Source: Aporrectodea caliginosa (lineage: Eukaryota; Annelida; Clitellata; Crassiclitellata; Lumbricidae). Taken from it: DNA of 64,000 nt. Positions within the stretch are counted from its first letter, which is position 1; each line of letters begins with the position of its first letter. The stretch covers positions 174,001-238,000 of the forward strand of contig JACEVL010000103.1 in the NCBI GenBank assembly GCA_020284085.1. The letters are read 5' to 3'. Shown here one piece after another: positions 13,343-25,198 of the stretch. A program made the translations under genes and the position numbers. A model generated the notes under the pieces. It had not been told where the DNA came from, made no database searches, and saw only the letters and a list, made by a program, of their open reading frames with translations.

Positions 13343-13487
13343 AGGCCCGCATTAAGGGGGGAGGTGCTTAGGGTGCTGCCGGACCGGCAGTTTTGAGGGG
13401 CCCGCATTTTCGGAGGTGAACAATTTTTCTTTTTATGTGCTTGCTATTCACGGTGATTGTCAGAGGGGGCCTAATACGGCCCTGGTC
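13343..13487. mobile_element. Short hAT-like MITE (CAGGSCCGYATTA ends)
   Basis: CAGGCCCGCATTAAGGGGG on the left pairs with CCTAATACGGCCCTG on the right. Flanks GTCACTGA and GTCACTGT differ in one base and overlap the element edge by one base, so borders are approximate. A related single end (CAGGGCCGTATTAA) occurs at about 11868. Confidence 0.65.
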
Positions 13488-13789
13488 ACTGTGCTTAATC
13501 TCTGTGGCCTATGTATGGATCAATCTGATTATGGTTTGGTTTTTCTGCGCCATCGGCTGATGTCTCGTGCGTTAGACACTGGGGTGTGCTAGGCCTATAG
13601 TTACTAATTAGCCTACAATTACTAAATTGATTCCAATGTCTTCAAATCTTGGAAGAAATATACATTCTTGGTAGGCTAATGTTGCACCATATTTTCTCGT
13701 TGGTCAGTTTCTTTATTTTTTGAAATTATGTGTTTTCTCTCTCTTTAGTTTAAAAGTTTGTCTCGCCTTAAGTTCCAACTCAGCTATAA

Positions 13790-13900
13790 TGAGTACACTG
13801 ACCGTACACTATCTGTGTGAAGCTCAGACGGCTAGGGAGAGGACTGGCCGTCGGCCCTCATATGCCGCTAGAGGCTAAGAAAAATTAATGAAGTCGCTAA
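13790..13900 (+). repeat. SINE family 2, 3' part
   Basis: GAGTACACTGACCG leads to GGGAGAGGACTGGCCGTCGG and CTCATATGCCGC, then AATGAAGTCGCTAAC. The tRNA-like head is absent. Confidence 0.6.
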
Positions 13901-14317
13901 CACTTCTTCATAGCCATATCTATCTCTCAAGCTATCTCAAGGGACTGTTCTTCTTCGTATCCTCCTCCTTCATTCTCTCTTACTCCTCCCTTTTCTCCTC
14001 CTTCTCCCTCTTCTCACTTCTCAACGACCTTCTTCTACTTATTCTCCTCCTCCTCTTCTTCTCTCCCTTCTCCTCCCCCTCCTCTTCCTACTTCTTTTTC
14101 TTCTCCTCTTAGTTTTTCTTTTTCTTCTTTTTCTAACTTCAACATTCTGCATGCATCTTTGTCAGATGATGATCTCTTAACTAAGAAACGTTGATGTTCG
14201 TCAACGTCGGGTTGTTCAGTCTCTCCGATCATCTGACTGATTTCTCCGGAAGGACCAAGTATGAGGGTAAGACATAATTGCGTGTATGTATGTATGTACG
14301 TAATCGTAATCAAATAT

Positions 14318-16100
14318 TTATATAGCGCCACTCAAAACAGAGGCGCTTCCGACCTGGGCCTGTGTCTTCACTGGTAAAGACAGAGGTTTCCAGGCGCTTG
14401 CGGAAATGGTCAAAAAATATAAAAAAGGCCAGCCCGAAGGGACTGAGGCAATCGGTTCCAGCTCTGATCCTCTCTGATCCTCTGGAAACCGGACTCGGAC
14501 CTCCTTCGGACTACTCTCTCGGACAACCGCTATGACTAGAGGCAGCGCTCGTGAATAAGCTGGTGCCATGCGCGTGGCTTTCGAGTGGCGCTTTAGAAGT
14601 TTGGAGATTACGATTACTATTCCAGCTAGTAGGACCCACAATAGCGAAACTGGGCCGTAGAAGTACGTACCCGCGGGACAACCAAGTGACCGCGGGCCGA
14701 GGACCGAAGGGAGGAGCGACTGGGCAGAGAAGATACTGGGGTACAATATGACCAAAGATGGTGGGGAGCAGAGTCAGCAAGATAGTTACGCATAAGGGAT
14801 CAGACTAGTGATGTAAATTTACCGGTAAAATATTTTTGCGGTAAAAAATCCGGATTTTTACCGGTAAAATTGGTAAAACATGGTAAAAAATGATTTAAGT
14901 GATGTAATATCATGGTTATGTTCCCCAACGGTGTGTTTAGCCATTTATCAGTTACAGACAAATGTTGAAATGCCTTAGTAATCCTATTGAATTGCTAAAT
15001 AGATAGTTTGTTTAAAAAAACACATTTTTATTACAAAGTCAGTTTTAGTCCACTATCACAAATTGCAATAATTGTTGTAAGTGATTCAGCCCAGATGAAA
15101 ACTTCTCTGATATTTGATGGGCCTATATGTCAGGTCTAATTCACTTTAAAATGCTACAACTTATCATTTCTAGTAGGTAGAATTTAGAGAAATAGAAGAT
15201 TACCTATCTCCAGTGTAGCTGTCCATTAGGCCATACAGTAGCCTACTATTACTTGCCACTTGCTGGGAGATTTCATAGGTAGCTTTCTGCTACAGAAAAT
15301 GATGCATGAAAACTAGTTGAAATTTTGGAAGATCTAACCGAGTATTATTTTAACACAATTCAGCAATCATCGTACATTATTTGTCAACGGGTGATGAGCC
15401 CGTGAACAGAAAGAAAGAATTGTACACTGCAAAGCGCATATGGCATATATCTGAGCAACACCCAAGCCTATGATCAGTTGCTACAATCTTGTGAATGAAG
15501 CTGACATTGAAAACCTTAAGTGAACATTGATACTAATAATATTATTTATGTTATTTAATAGACCCTAAGTGAAAATAAATAAAACTTTAAGCATTTACCA
15601 TTTTAATCATTTTTTACCATATTTTACCATTTTTACCACGGTAAAATATAATGCGGATTTTTTACCGGTAAAAAATCATTTCACATCACTAGATCAGACC
15701 TTGAATAGGATACGCTGGCGAACGGGGAGCCAGCGCAGAGAGTCATGGATAAAAGAGGAGATATGGTCACATTTCGCAATGCCCCAATGAGGCAGGCAGC
15801 AGCGTTTAGGATGTCCTTAAGCTTATAATTATGTATTTGTAGAGGAGAGACCAATATAGACCGCATTCCCTTAGTCAATCCTGGCGCAGATCAAAGCATG
15901 GACTAAAGTCGTGATCGCGTGCAGTGGAAGTGATTGGCAGATGGCACGGAGTTGGCGTAAGTAATAGAAACAGGAGCGAGAGACACTATTGACGTAATCA
16001 GACAGAGAGAGGACAGGATCAAGGATGAATCCAAGATCACGGACAGAGGAAGAGAAGTGCACATTAAAATTTTGGAAACTGAAGGCGAAGGGAGTCAACA
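14318..16100 (-). mobile_element. LINE 3' fragment interrupted by the hAT MITE
   Basis: Reading on the minus strand, 16100-15700 gives VRDLGFILDPVLSLSDYVNS and TTLVHALICARID; after the hAT element, 14797-14600 gives SFAIVGPTSWNS. The 3' part ends in TTTATATAGCGCCACTCAAA (complement of 14320-14340). Removing 14806-15699 restores continuity. Confidence 0.8.
14806..15691. mobile_element. hAT-type MITE (TAGTGATGT family) inserted in a LINE
   Basis: An 886-bp element whose ends read TAGTGATGTRAA followed by runs of TTTTTACCGGTAAAAAATCC in inverted orientation. The 8-bp duplication GATCAGAC lies at 14798-14805 and 15692-15699. No transposase is present. It interrupts a minus-strand LINE fragment. 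A second copy in the opposite orientation begins at 63619. Confidence 0.92.
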
Positions 16101-16104
16101 TCTA

Positions 16105-16350
16105 TACATACATATGTATGTATGTAAACTAAGTAAGTAAGTGTGTAAGTCTGCACGTATGTATGTATGTATGCACGTATGTATGTATTTATGTATGTAT
16201 GCAAAGTAAGTAAGTATGTATGTAAGTAAGTATGTACGTATCTATGCATGTATGTATGCACGAATGTATGTAGGTATACACCCAATGTATGTATGTATGT
16301 AGGCCTATGTATGTATGCATGTTTGCATGTAAGTATGTGTTTGTTTGCTT
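16105..16350. repeat. (TATG)n-rich tract
   Basis: TATG/TAAG/CATG tetranucleotides dominate. Long open frames here are products of the repeat, not genes. Confidence 0.9.
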
Positions 16351-18200
16351 GTTTGCATCAGTCACTTAATATAGCGTCTTTTAGTCGGATATACCTCATA
16401 AAGTTACTGCACGCATGCATTTCTAACTCATCTAGATATTGAAGTGCAGTTTAAGCCATATTTAAATGTTTCCTGAATGAAGATATATATATACAGCAGC
16501 ATGCGTAAAGCTGAAGACCGTTCCAAAAGGAAGAACCAAGTCATGATGAGATACAATGCGCAGCACCTACGTATCTCCACAGGCAGTTGGGCGCAACGAT
16601 AGCTGACCTGGTTGACTTGACTCACTTGAGATTGGAACATAAAGCTTCCTGGTGTATGTCAGCGCGGTGCCGTCCAACAGGGCCGCCCCAGAAAAAGACT
16701 TCTATTTTATTCATTCCTTTCATGATACTCTTTATCTGTCGTTGTTTTACTCTGTTTCTATAGGTGACTGGTACCTGTGAGTTTGCTGCCATGGCGGCGA
16801 GTTTTCTGCTGGAGGGGAGATGGGATGGATTCAGATGTATGTTACGGTTGCACTATGGCTCTATGTTGTGGTGTTTGTATTATTCTTGACCTGCTGAGCC
16901 TCTGGCGTGGCTTAAAACCCCGTAAGCTCCTAATAAAGCAGGAGGGTCTCTGGCGTGGCGTAAAACCCCGTAAGCCCTGTTTTTTTATTGCCCTGGAACG
17001 AGCCGGGGGATAAGAAGGAGGATGATGGAAGACTAGATTAGAAGGAAGGGACTCGGAGTCAAGCCACAGGGAGTCAACGAAACACGCCGTAAAGTCAAGA
17101 AGAACGTGAGGGAGCACTCTTAAGCTTCCTTAGAGACGGTCTCGGGTCATTCACAGACCTACAAGGGCGATGAATGCCTCAAGTTCATCCAGTTCATCCT
17201 GTGCAATGCCCCAACATCAGAGGACATTTTCCGCAAGTCCGAAAGTGAGACAAACTCTTAACCGCCAGCGAACGACGACGACATCTTAGATTAATACGTC
17301 GTAAAATCGAACTTGAAGCGGTATTGCAGACTGAAATACTAGTAGACTAATAATTATTGGTGCAATAATTATTTAATTTCTTATGAATAAAACATGCTTT
17401 GCAATGTTTCGGGAGTTTCTTCAAGTTTCCGAAGAAATTTTACATCACAGTTATTTGGTAGACTTGTGCAACATCAGTAACTTCAGTCATTTACGGATCT
17501 AATACAAGCACTTGGCTGAACCGGCTCTTCTTCCGCCCTAGCACTTCGCCTTCCGTCACCTCTTCACTAATATTTGCAAATTGCTTCACAGGCATTTTGG
17601 TTCCGCCTCTCTAGGACAAACTCCCTACATAATTACGACAAAATGTCTGATCCATCCTATGAACTCACCAATTGCAACAACTCACCTCTTGCTCTCTCCC
17701 CACAAGTTCTTTCATTTTAGGCCTAAAACAGGGAACACTGCTCTTTCACTAATCATATCCCGATTCCTCTTATATCCCTCGCCGTTTATAAACATCATCC
17801 ACCTGACTGTCCCTTTGAAACGTGTGCTGGAGCCAGTTGTTTTACCCTATATCTGCCTATAGTCCCCGGCGCCGCCGCCATCCGCCGCCGCCAACTGCTA
17901 AACCCTCAAGTCGCTACCAGTCGCTAAGCTATCGACTGCTAACGACTTTGTTCATGTAATATTAGACTACATCATTCATAATATAATTATGATATTATGA
18001 TATAATATAACATGAACCTATCAGCAGCACGACAAGAGTAAAACTTGCTTCCAAGGTCCATGTCAAGAAGAAATAGACTAACAGTATAACAATCACTGCC
18101 AATCATGCGATATCAGACCACCAGTTATATACTTACCACCGTTGCTGCCTACCTATACTTACTATGTCTCGGCGGCGCAGATGCAATTCTATTGCGTTCT
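16351..18200. other. Gene-free stretch
   Basis: Contains a two-copy tandem unit at about 16909-16983 (TCTGGCGTGGCKTAAAACCC then CGTAAGC). I see no gene or recognisable transposon otherwise. Confidence 0.5.
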
Positions 18201-18203
18201 GCA

Positions 18204-18326
18204 GAACAATTGTGCTTCGAAGGACTTGCTCACGGTGCCTACACAGTAACCGCCCCGGACGAGGATCAAACCCGTACTCTCCGCGTTACAGGTCAACCGC
18301 TCTAACCAGTCTATCACCGTGCCAAT
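18204..18326 (-). repeat. tRNA-derived SINE (family 3)
   Basis: On the minus strand GGCACGGTGATAGACTGGTT and GGGTTTGATCC form an A/B-box head, then GAGCAAGTCCTTCGAAGCAC follows. Closely similar to 31100-31230. Confidence 0.65.
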
Positions 18327-18558
18327 GTCTTTAAACAGCGGCATAAATACAGATTAAGCCAGGAAAATTGAGTCTCCATTATGATGCAGATTTAATAGAG
18401 AACGTATTAGACATTTACCCTTCAGTTAAAAAGTTATTTGCGATAGGGAAAGGCTACAATCACGCGATTAATATACTGAGCCCTGTACTAACACTAAGGG
18501 TAGCGCTGGACTTGACGATCGAGTGACCGAGGACTCTCGGAGGACATTGAAGATCGTT

Positions 18559-18606
18559 AATTCGTACCCATCGCTGCCAGCCCTCTGGCAGCGATGGGTA
18601 CGAATT
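18559..18606. repeat. Perfect 22-bp hairpin, 4-base loop
   Basis: AATTCGTACCCATCGCTGCC-AG at 18559-18580 is mirrored exactly by 18585-18606 around CCCT. No coding context. Confidence 0.9.
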
Positions 18607-19159
18607 CATGCAGGCTGATCTGGTGCTGATGGTCAGTTACTGTTCCGTTGAATCTCAAAAATGAAACTGACAGAGAATTATAGACTTCGCACGTTAATAG
18701 GAAATGAGCGGTTGTCACATCTGGCTCTGATGAGTATATAAAATGACATTCTGCGTGAGATCAACTTCATGGACCTACTGAAATATTTCATAATTATGAA
18801 ACACAAATCAAAAAATTTCTTGCATTTGTGGTGGAGGCCTCTATGTGGTGGGGCTCCTGTGTACTGGCACATAGTGCACATGCCTAAATCCTGGCTTGGA
18901 GGGAGGCAGTTCCGCGTTTTAGCTAGGCTGGTTGCTTAACGATTCGCTTTGTGGTATAGGCCTAAAAATGTAGAAGCAAACTGTATTCGAAACCGTCGAC
19001 CTGTGTAAAAAGTCAAACCAGACGATCTTAGAAGTGACCGCGTAGGCCTATACTTGCAGTGATCTATCAACGCTTGATAGACCAGTAGGCCTATAGCTGA
19101 GGCTGGGCTGGAGCGCTTCTGCAGACTGTATCTTGAAAAGGGTGCAACCTATGTGCTCT

Positions 19160-19216
19160 GAATGAATGAATGAATGAATGAATGAATGAATGAATGAATG
19201 AATGAATGAATGAATG
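19160..19216. repeat. (GAAT)n microsatellite
   Basis: About 14 units of GAAT, like the tails of LINE 3' ends in this window. Confidence 0.95.
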
Positions 19217-20147
19217 AGGGAATGTATGAATAAACGAAAGTATATGCCGTTGTCTTACCCTTTATCTTCTCAAACTAAGTTTCAGCAGATTAGGCCTATA
19301 TCCGATATCTAACTTTGTAAAGAGGATGTCTCTTTCAATATGAGAAGTCCTCTCTCACTTGCCGTGCATCTAATTCAGCAATTTACCTGAACGATGCAAA
19401 CATTCAATGCTTCTGATCACGAACCAATATAGGCCTATACGTTGCATTCGTGCCACGACGGCAGAGCATTAGGCCTATCTCCGCCGTTTCCCTGCCTGTC
19501 TGTCTCGTTGTTTGCGTCAGATCTTGGCCACGTATGCACGCATATTCGTCTGCATGCGTGTCTTCTAGAGTTGAATTTCTTAGTAGATTATTGGGGAGGG
19601 GAGAAACTGTGACATTGGCTATACAGCGTTGTCATTGCGTGTTACATACGTAACAGCTGTGCTCACTTTTATGGCATTTAGATATAGGTCTAAATCGATT
19701 CAAGGGCGCCACGTTTAGCCAGTGAATCGAAATATCGTTTCTGTATCGAACAGACAATAGACGATAAATAATAGTAAATATTTAGTATCCTCCAGTAGGC
19801 TATTTTACACACGATGAAAGAGCATGTAGCCTATCTGGCTAACGGGCTTAGACGCGTGGCTATACGTGGTGAGATATACACGCAGACACGAGCAGCAACA
19901 TAAGCATGTTATGACCATCTGACATGCTTCGACACTTTCAAAAGTCTTCAAAATATACATAGGCTACATAGGCCCTACATCTATTTTTATCACGGATGGA
20001 GGTAAAAATTCAAGTTAACATTCCCTCGTTATCCTACAGAAGCTAAAAAAGAGTTTTTTTAGTTTTATGATTTCGTTGTATGTGTTTCAAATCATGGAAT
20101 TAGGGGTCATGGTGTGTAGTCTTATATATTGCTCTCGTCGTAAATCG

Positions 20148-20200
20148 TCAGAAAAGTGTGTGCTTGTGGTGGGTTCCACCGCAAACGCACACTTTTCTGA
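20148..20200. repeat. 25-bp imperfect hairpin, 3-base loop
   Basis: The arms TCAGAAAAGTGTGTGCTTGT-GGTGG and its near complement differ at three positions, two of which would be G-U pairs in RNA from the plus strand. It lies between two copies of TTAGGGGTCATGGT (about 20100 and 20343). Confidence 0.85.
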
Positions 20201-20386
20201 GAATTAATGTCTGGTAGGTGCTATAGGAAACACCAATGTTGCCTTCTTATAAGTTGCCAAGGACAGCCAAAGGAGAATGGGCTTCTTCTACATTCTGCAC
20301 CTTCTGACTAGATATGCAACAGACAAAGTATTTGCTTCAAATTAGGGGTCATGGTTTATGAAACATTAAACGTTCCCAAAACACAC

Positions 20387-20420
20387 ACGCCTCTACACCC
20401 ACCCACCCACCCACCCACTC

Positions 20421-20452
<32 letters not shown>

Positions 20453-20480
20453 ACAAACACACACACACACTCACACACAT
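20387..20480. repeat. (CA)n and CCCA-rich tract
   Basis: ACCC units followed by ACACAC. A shorter (CA)n lies at 9340-9360 directly before the acceptor of SUMF2-like exon 2. Confidence 0.9.
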
Positions 20481-20679
20481 ACTGGTAAGTAATTATTTTG
20501 CATGCTTATGTCTTGAGAACAGGTTTTCATGAAACTATAGTAGTGCAAGGGAAAGTCATACATCGCGGAGGAGACAGAAAGACAGACAAAAAGGACAAAG
20601 ACATACAAACACATATCCTGACTTGTAAACGAGACAGGGTTATCGTCTGTTCATGGACCAGCTAGAGGAACTTGCTGCT

Positions 20680-20845
20680 TCTCTCTCTCTCTGTCTCTCT
20701 CTGTGTCTCTCTCTGTCTCTCTCTGTCTCTGTCTCTCCCTCCCCCTCTCTCCCTCTCTCCCTCTCCCCTGTCTCTCTGTCTCTCTGTCTGTCTCTGTCTC
20801 TGTCTCCCTCCCACCCCCTCTCCCCCCTCTCTCTCTGGAACTGGA
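20680..20845. repeat. (CT)n-rich pyrimidine tract
   Basis: TCTCTG and CCCTCT units. Open frames on both strands here are low-complexity artefacts. Confidence 0.9.
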
Positions 20846-21627
20846 TTAGTCATCTTCCTTGGCATTTGCGTGATCCTATCCGCGAAGGGGATGAGGAAGA
20901 TGATGATCAGACGGATAGAGTCCGATCTGTGCCCACTGAATTTCTGACAAAAGACTGCGTGGAGACGACGCACAGGATAGCAATGCTCCAGAGACAGAGG
21001 CATATGCCACAGATGGTATGATGACTATGATTATTATGATGATGACAGAGCGTCCGATCATGAAAGAACTGGTCAGAGGTTTCTTAGATCACAAAGTATT
21101 TTACTGTACTTTATAAAAAAATCACTTACCTTTAATGATGGATTAGGACAAGAGAAAGACGACGTAATGTTTCGATTGCTTCTCAAGGACTAGGCCCACC
21201 CGGTACCAGACACATACATGTAGGCCTACAAAAACACGGATTAGTGTCTTAGAATGGGACTGTATGAATGCTCTGAATGAACGAATTAATAAATTACTAA
21301 TCCTATTATCAAAGATTCTTCTATATTTGATCATTTGTGATCTACTGGAGCTAATTCTATTCTTTTGGGAGTCGAAAACAAATAACAAAGGAAGTGGTGA
21401 AAATGGTGTCCTATTTTTAAGTGATTGTGTTTGAAAGTTAAGAAAAAATCTTTGATTATTACAATTCAAAGTGACAATTCATAGTATGAACGGATTATAA
21501 TCACAAGTTATTACAGGAGTCGAATTTAACTACATGTAATTAAGTTAAATTTAACTTCATGGTTGAAAGATCTGTTGACTTTGGGCCCACATTTCTGAAG
21601 AGTTTATATAGAAGCATGTAAGCGGTG

Positions 21628-22386
21628 CAGTGGCGTCGCCAGAGCTTCAAAGTTGGGGGGGCAAGGCATAGGAGGACAGACAAATGAGCGTCCGAAGGCC
21701 GAGCAGGGGGAAAGAAAGACACAAAGAGTGAGATGCAGAGAGACAGACAGACAGACAGGGACGGAGGGGGAGAGGTCAGATCCATCTGTAATGGTAGCAT
21801 TTTAAGCTGTCATCGGAACAAAATTGTTCTATTATTTCAGCGCTGATAGGAGCTAACTGTGACTTTTAGCTAAATGTTAAATGTTCGCGTTTTTCTATAG
21901 TGACCGTATACGGCCTCGACCCTGCTCATTTTTCAATGAATTGATCGGGTTTACATCCTTCATCACTGCTCGCCCGTTCGCCACAGCATTTAAGGTCCCC
22001 GTGCAAGGACCGTGCTAGCCCGAGGTTTAGGTCCTATATGGCGGGGCTCAGCTGTTGGAATGCGGCTGCGTGACTGGTGTAAATAGGTCACCCCATCATG
22101 ACTCATCACTGCGAATAGGAGAGATAAACAACATTGGACTTTTCCCTATTCTTCTGTATACTTTGTATAAAGCACAATCCGTCACCTGTTGATTAGTGAT
22201 TAGTCTTTGAAAAGAAAACAAACTTTGGAAGAGGAGAAGAGGACCTTCAATGTAAAATGACAAACCACACACCACATAGGGTACCCCCCCCCTAAAAAAC
22301 TCACCGGATTTGCACGAATCTCAGGACCCAGTCTGACCAGGTTTGGGGGGCAGCTGCCCCCCTTGCCCCCCGTGGCGACGCTAATG
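21628..22386. mobile_element. hAT-type MITE (CAGTGGCGTCGCCA family)
   Basis: The left end is CAGTGGCGTCGCCAGAG and the right end in reverse is CATTAGCGTCGCCACG. Exact 8-bp duplications AAGCGGTG lie at 21620-21627 and 22387-22394. Length is 759 bp. Internal sequence includes G-rich stretches near both ends and no transposase frame. Confidence 0.88.
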
Positions 22387-22799
22387 AAGCGGTGTGCTCG
22401 AGTCCAACGGTTAGTGCGCTCGACTGTCAGCCTAGGGTTCCAAACTTCCAATGCCCACCTAGGAAGAAAGATGCAGGGCTTAAAGTGTGCATCTCTGAGT
22501 GGAGGGAGAGGGGTTGAGGAGAGGGACAGGGGGAAGGGGATGGGAGTAAGGAGGGGAAGTTGGGGAGAGGGGTTGGGAAAAGGGTATTGGTGGGAGGAGG
22601 GGAGGGAAAAGTAAGGGGCGTCCAGGCACTTCTTTTTTTACACTTTAAGCACTGGAAAGATGCCATGGTAAGATGCTGACTGTAACGGTGTAACCTGAAG
22701 TTGAACCAAAAGAAAACCAGTGAAATATGATAATTCACCGCCCGAGGGTGGGCCTTGGTTACCTTACCGGTACAGTGGTACTGCCCCAGGCAACACCAC

Positions 22800-23480
22800 A
22801 GGTCTAGCTAGGGTTACCAGTATGATCTTGGGAGTAACCATTTCTGATGACTTAAGATTTAATAATCATATCCAACGACTTGCTGTCAGGCCCGTCATTC
22901 TTTTTACGCTTTGCGAACTTTGGTCGCCCAGGACCGGATTGGTCTACATCTGTATGACGTTGTGCGAGCAATGTCTTTAAACATGTTTAAAGACATTTAT
23001 TTATTTATTTCAGAAAATTTATATAGCGCCCCTTCAAGGATGCCTACTCAGAAGCGCTCCCAGCCCAACCCCGGTCGAACAGGACAGTCTTAAGAGAACA
23101 TTGCTCGCACAACGTCATACAGACGCTGCAGCGAAACCTTGAAACCTTGCTGTATGCCTCACCCGGGTCACCCGCCTGGTGGGGTTTCGTGGGACAGCGT
23201 GACAAAGACAGGTTTGAAGTCTTGATGCGTCGCTTGATCCGCTATCACTATCTTCCTGGAGATTCCCTGTCTTTTGAGCAACTATGCATAAAGGCTGATT
23301 CCCGCCTTTTTTCATCGATCCTGGTGGATAATGGGCATGTGTTACATGAATTGCTTCCCCCAATTAAAACTTCTAAGTATTCCCTCCGCCCCAGGGCTCA
23401 TGACCGTATCATTCCTCCCGCAGATAATTTGATGCGTAAAACTTTCATCACTAGGATGATATATAAGGTCTGATCAACAT
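22800..23480 (+). mobile_element. LINE 3' fragment with an internal inverted insertion
   Basis: Pieces such as LGVTISDDLRFNNHI, LRTLVAQDRIGLHLYDVVRA and, after a break, YASPGSPAWWGF through YSLRPRAHDRIIP are typical of the last part of CR1-like RT proteins. The break at about 22975-23123 contains a palindrome and a second inverted copy of the disrupted 24 bases. Confidence 0.8.
22951..23123. repeat. Inverted repeat with inner palindrome inside a LINE
   Basis: The 24 bases CTGTATGACGTTGTGCGAGC-AATG end at 22974 and recur as exact complement at 23100-23123. Directly after the first arm lies the palindrome AATGTCTTTAAACATGTTTA-AAGACATT (22972-22999). Between them is an inverted piece with TTTATATAGCGCCCC. 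Confidence 0.85.
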
Positions 23481-23724
23481 TGGCTGACTTTCTTAGATAT
23501 ATGCGGGACTATAATGATTGTGCACCAAGGTGCGATTGGCAGTTGGTTTATTAAGGATATTGTCACTAACTTACTTGATGCGAGAAACGTTTATTGTCAG
23601 GATACTTTATACTTTTTAACTGTGTTTATGAGATGTCTGTACACCAAAGTGCGATTAGCAATTGGTTAATAAAGAATATACGTACTTACTTACTTATTTC
23701 TGCCCCATTTGCGCCCCCTAGCGA

Positions 23725-23830
23725 ACTCGGTTTTGACACGAGTACACTGATGGTGGAAACACCAGACGGCATAGAAAGGGCTGGCCACCCACCCTCGTAT
23801 GCCGCAGCTAATAAAGAATGAAGTCATCTC
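23725..23830 (+). repeat. SINE family 2, 3' part, beside the LTR element
   Basis: ACGAGTACACTGATGG, then GGGCTGGCCACCCACCCTCG, TATGCCGCAGCTAATAAAG and AATGAAGTC. It ends about 25 bases before the left LTR. Confidence 0.6.
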
Positions 23831-23855
23831 CCATACTGCTTCTGAGGGTTAGCTC

Positions 23856-24993
23856 TGTAGCCTAATAATTAATATATAGCTTTTAAGCTTAGTCGAACTT
23901 GGCTGAGAAGGCCTTACGTACGATAAGTGTTGTTGAAAATATTGACACTGGACACATGGTAGTAAATAGATTAAAATAATATTGAAAACATAAGTCAATC
24001 CTGTACAACGATTATAGCAAATCCTATCTACCTATAGTGGCGTATTTAATCTACAATAAATAGATTATTATGAGGCTTATCTGATTCCCCATTACAAGTG
24101 CACGTGGATCCCATGTCGAAGTTATCGTAGAAGAATTCTTGGATTGGTCTCACGTAGTCGTAGATACTCGAGGTTCAATCGCTGGTCTCGAATACGTACA
24201 TCACTTCTCCGTCTTTGAAAGTCAAGGTAGCGTAGAAATATCCGAATCCACACGTAGGAAGATAGTCTCACGCTTTAAATTCCTCACAACTAACCGTCCA
24301 ATTGGCTCGCAGTTGGCTCCGAATGACGATCGCTCCCAAACAACCTCGCAACAGTAATTCCAGTTGAATGTTAGTCTTTCCAAGCTTACGCCGGAACGAA
24401 TGACTTAGCAATCCCACTGTTTTACTCCGTTACACATCCACTTTCTCTCAACAGTAACTACAGCAGAATGACAGTCTTTCCTAACTTACGCAGGAACGAT
24501 TGACTTCAAATCTCGCCGTCTTACTTCATCGAATAATGTCGTGGCAACGCTTCACTACCACCGACGCTCGCAAGATTAAAGTTCGCTCGAACTTCACTTC
24601 GATCGAAACACTTTAAATCCTGGATTCACCGTGATCGCTCCTAATAAAGTCGATCCACGTATATCTCCGCAACTCAAACGATGCTGCTGTTTCCTTCCTT
24701 TCTCGGCAATTCTTTTCACCACTCCCTTCTCTTGAACTTACAACGTCTCAACTGTCATTACCGGTCTTTAACCGTCCCTGTGTTTCTATCCACCTAGCGT
24801 CATTGGTCGCTTAGCAACATAGCACATCACGTGACATTTAAATTACGTTTAAAAGCCTCTTACCTAGTCTAATATTATATTTATGTATCGCCACCACATC
24901 TTTTATATATCGCCACTGTAATTGACTAGCTTATACTAGTATTATATTAATTAATTAGTTAAACATGGCATTTGATAAGATTTAATCGCTACA
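23856..24993 (-). repeat. 3' LTR of the Ty3/gypsy element
   Basis: An intact 1138-bp LTR with TG...CA ends, lying downstream of the gag-pol stop. It serves as reference for the split 5' LTR. The purine tract lies directly beside it at 24994-25013. Confidence 0.95.
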
Positions 24994-25198
24994 AATAGGC
25001 CCCCTCTTAAAAAGACTGTTTACAGGCTTTCTATCTCTAACCTACTTATCAAATGACTTGTCATTCACTAATTTAAACAAGAATAACTATTTAAACATAC
25101 TTACAAACAAACTATCTCATCTAAACTTAACATATTTCTACTTATTCTATATACATCTATATACCTTACTTTCTTACCTATCTTAATAAATCTTAATT

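Noticed and set aside
13888..14331. Open frames on both strands
   Set aside because: Low-complexity pyrimidine tract (CTCTTC-type) producing Ser/Leu/Phe or Glu/Lys runs.
20653..21021. 122-codon frame on plus and 113-codon frame on minus
   Set aside because: Products of the (CT)n tract; no domain and both strands equally open.
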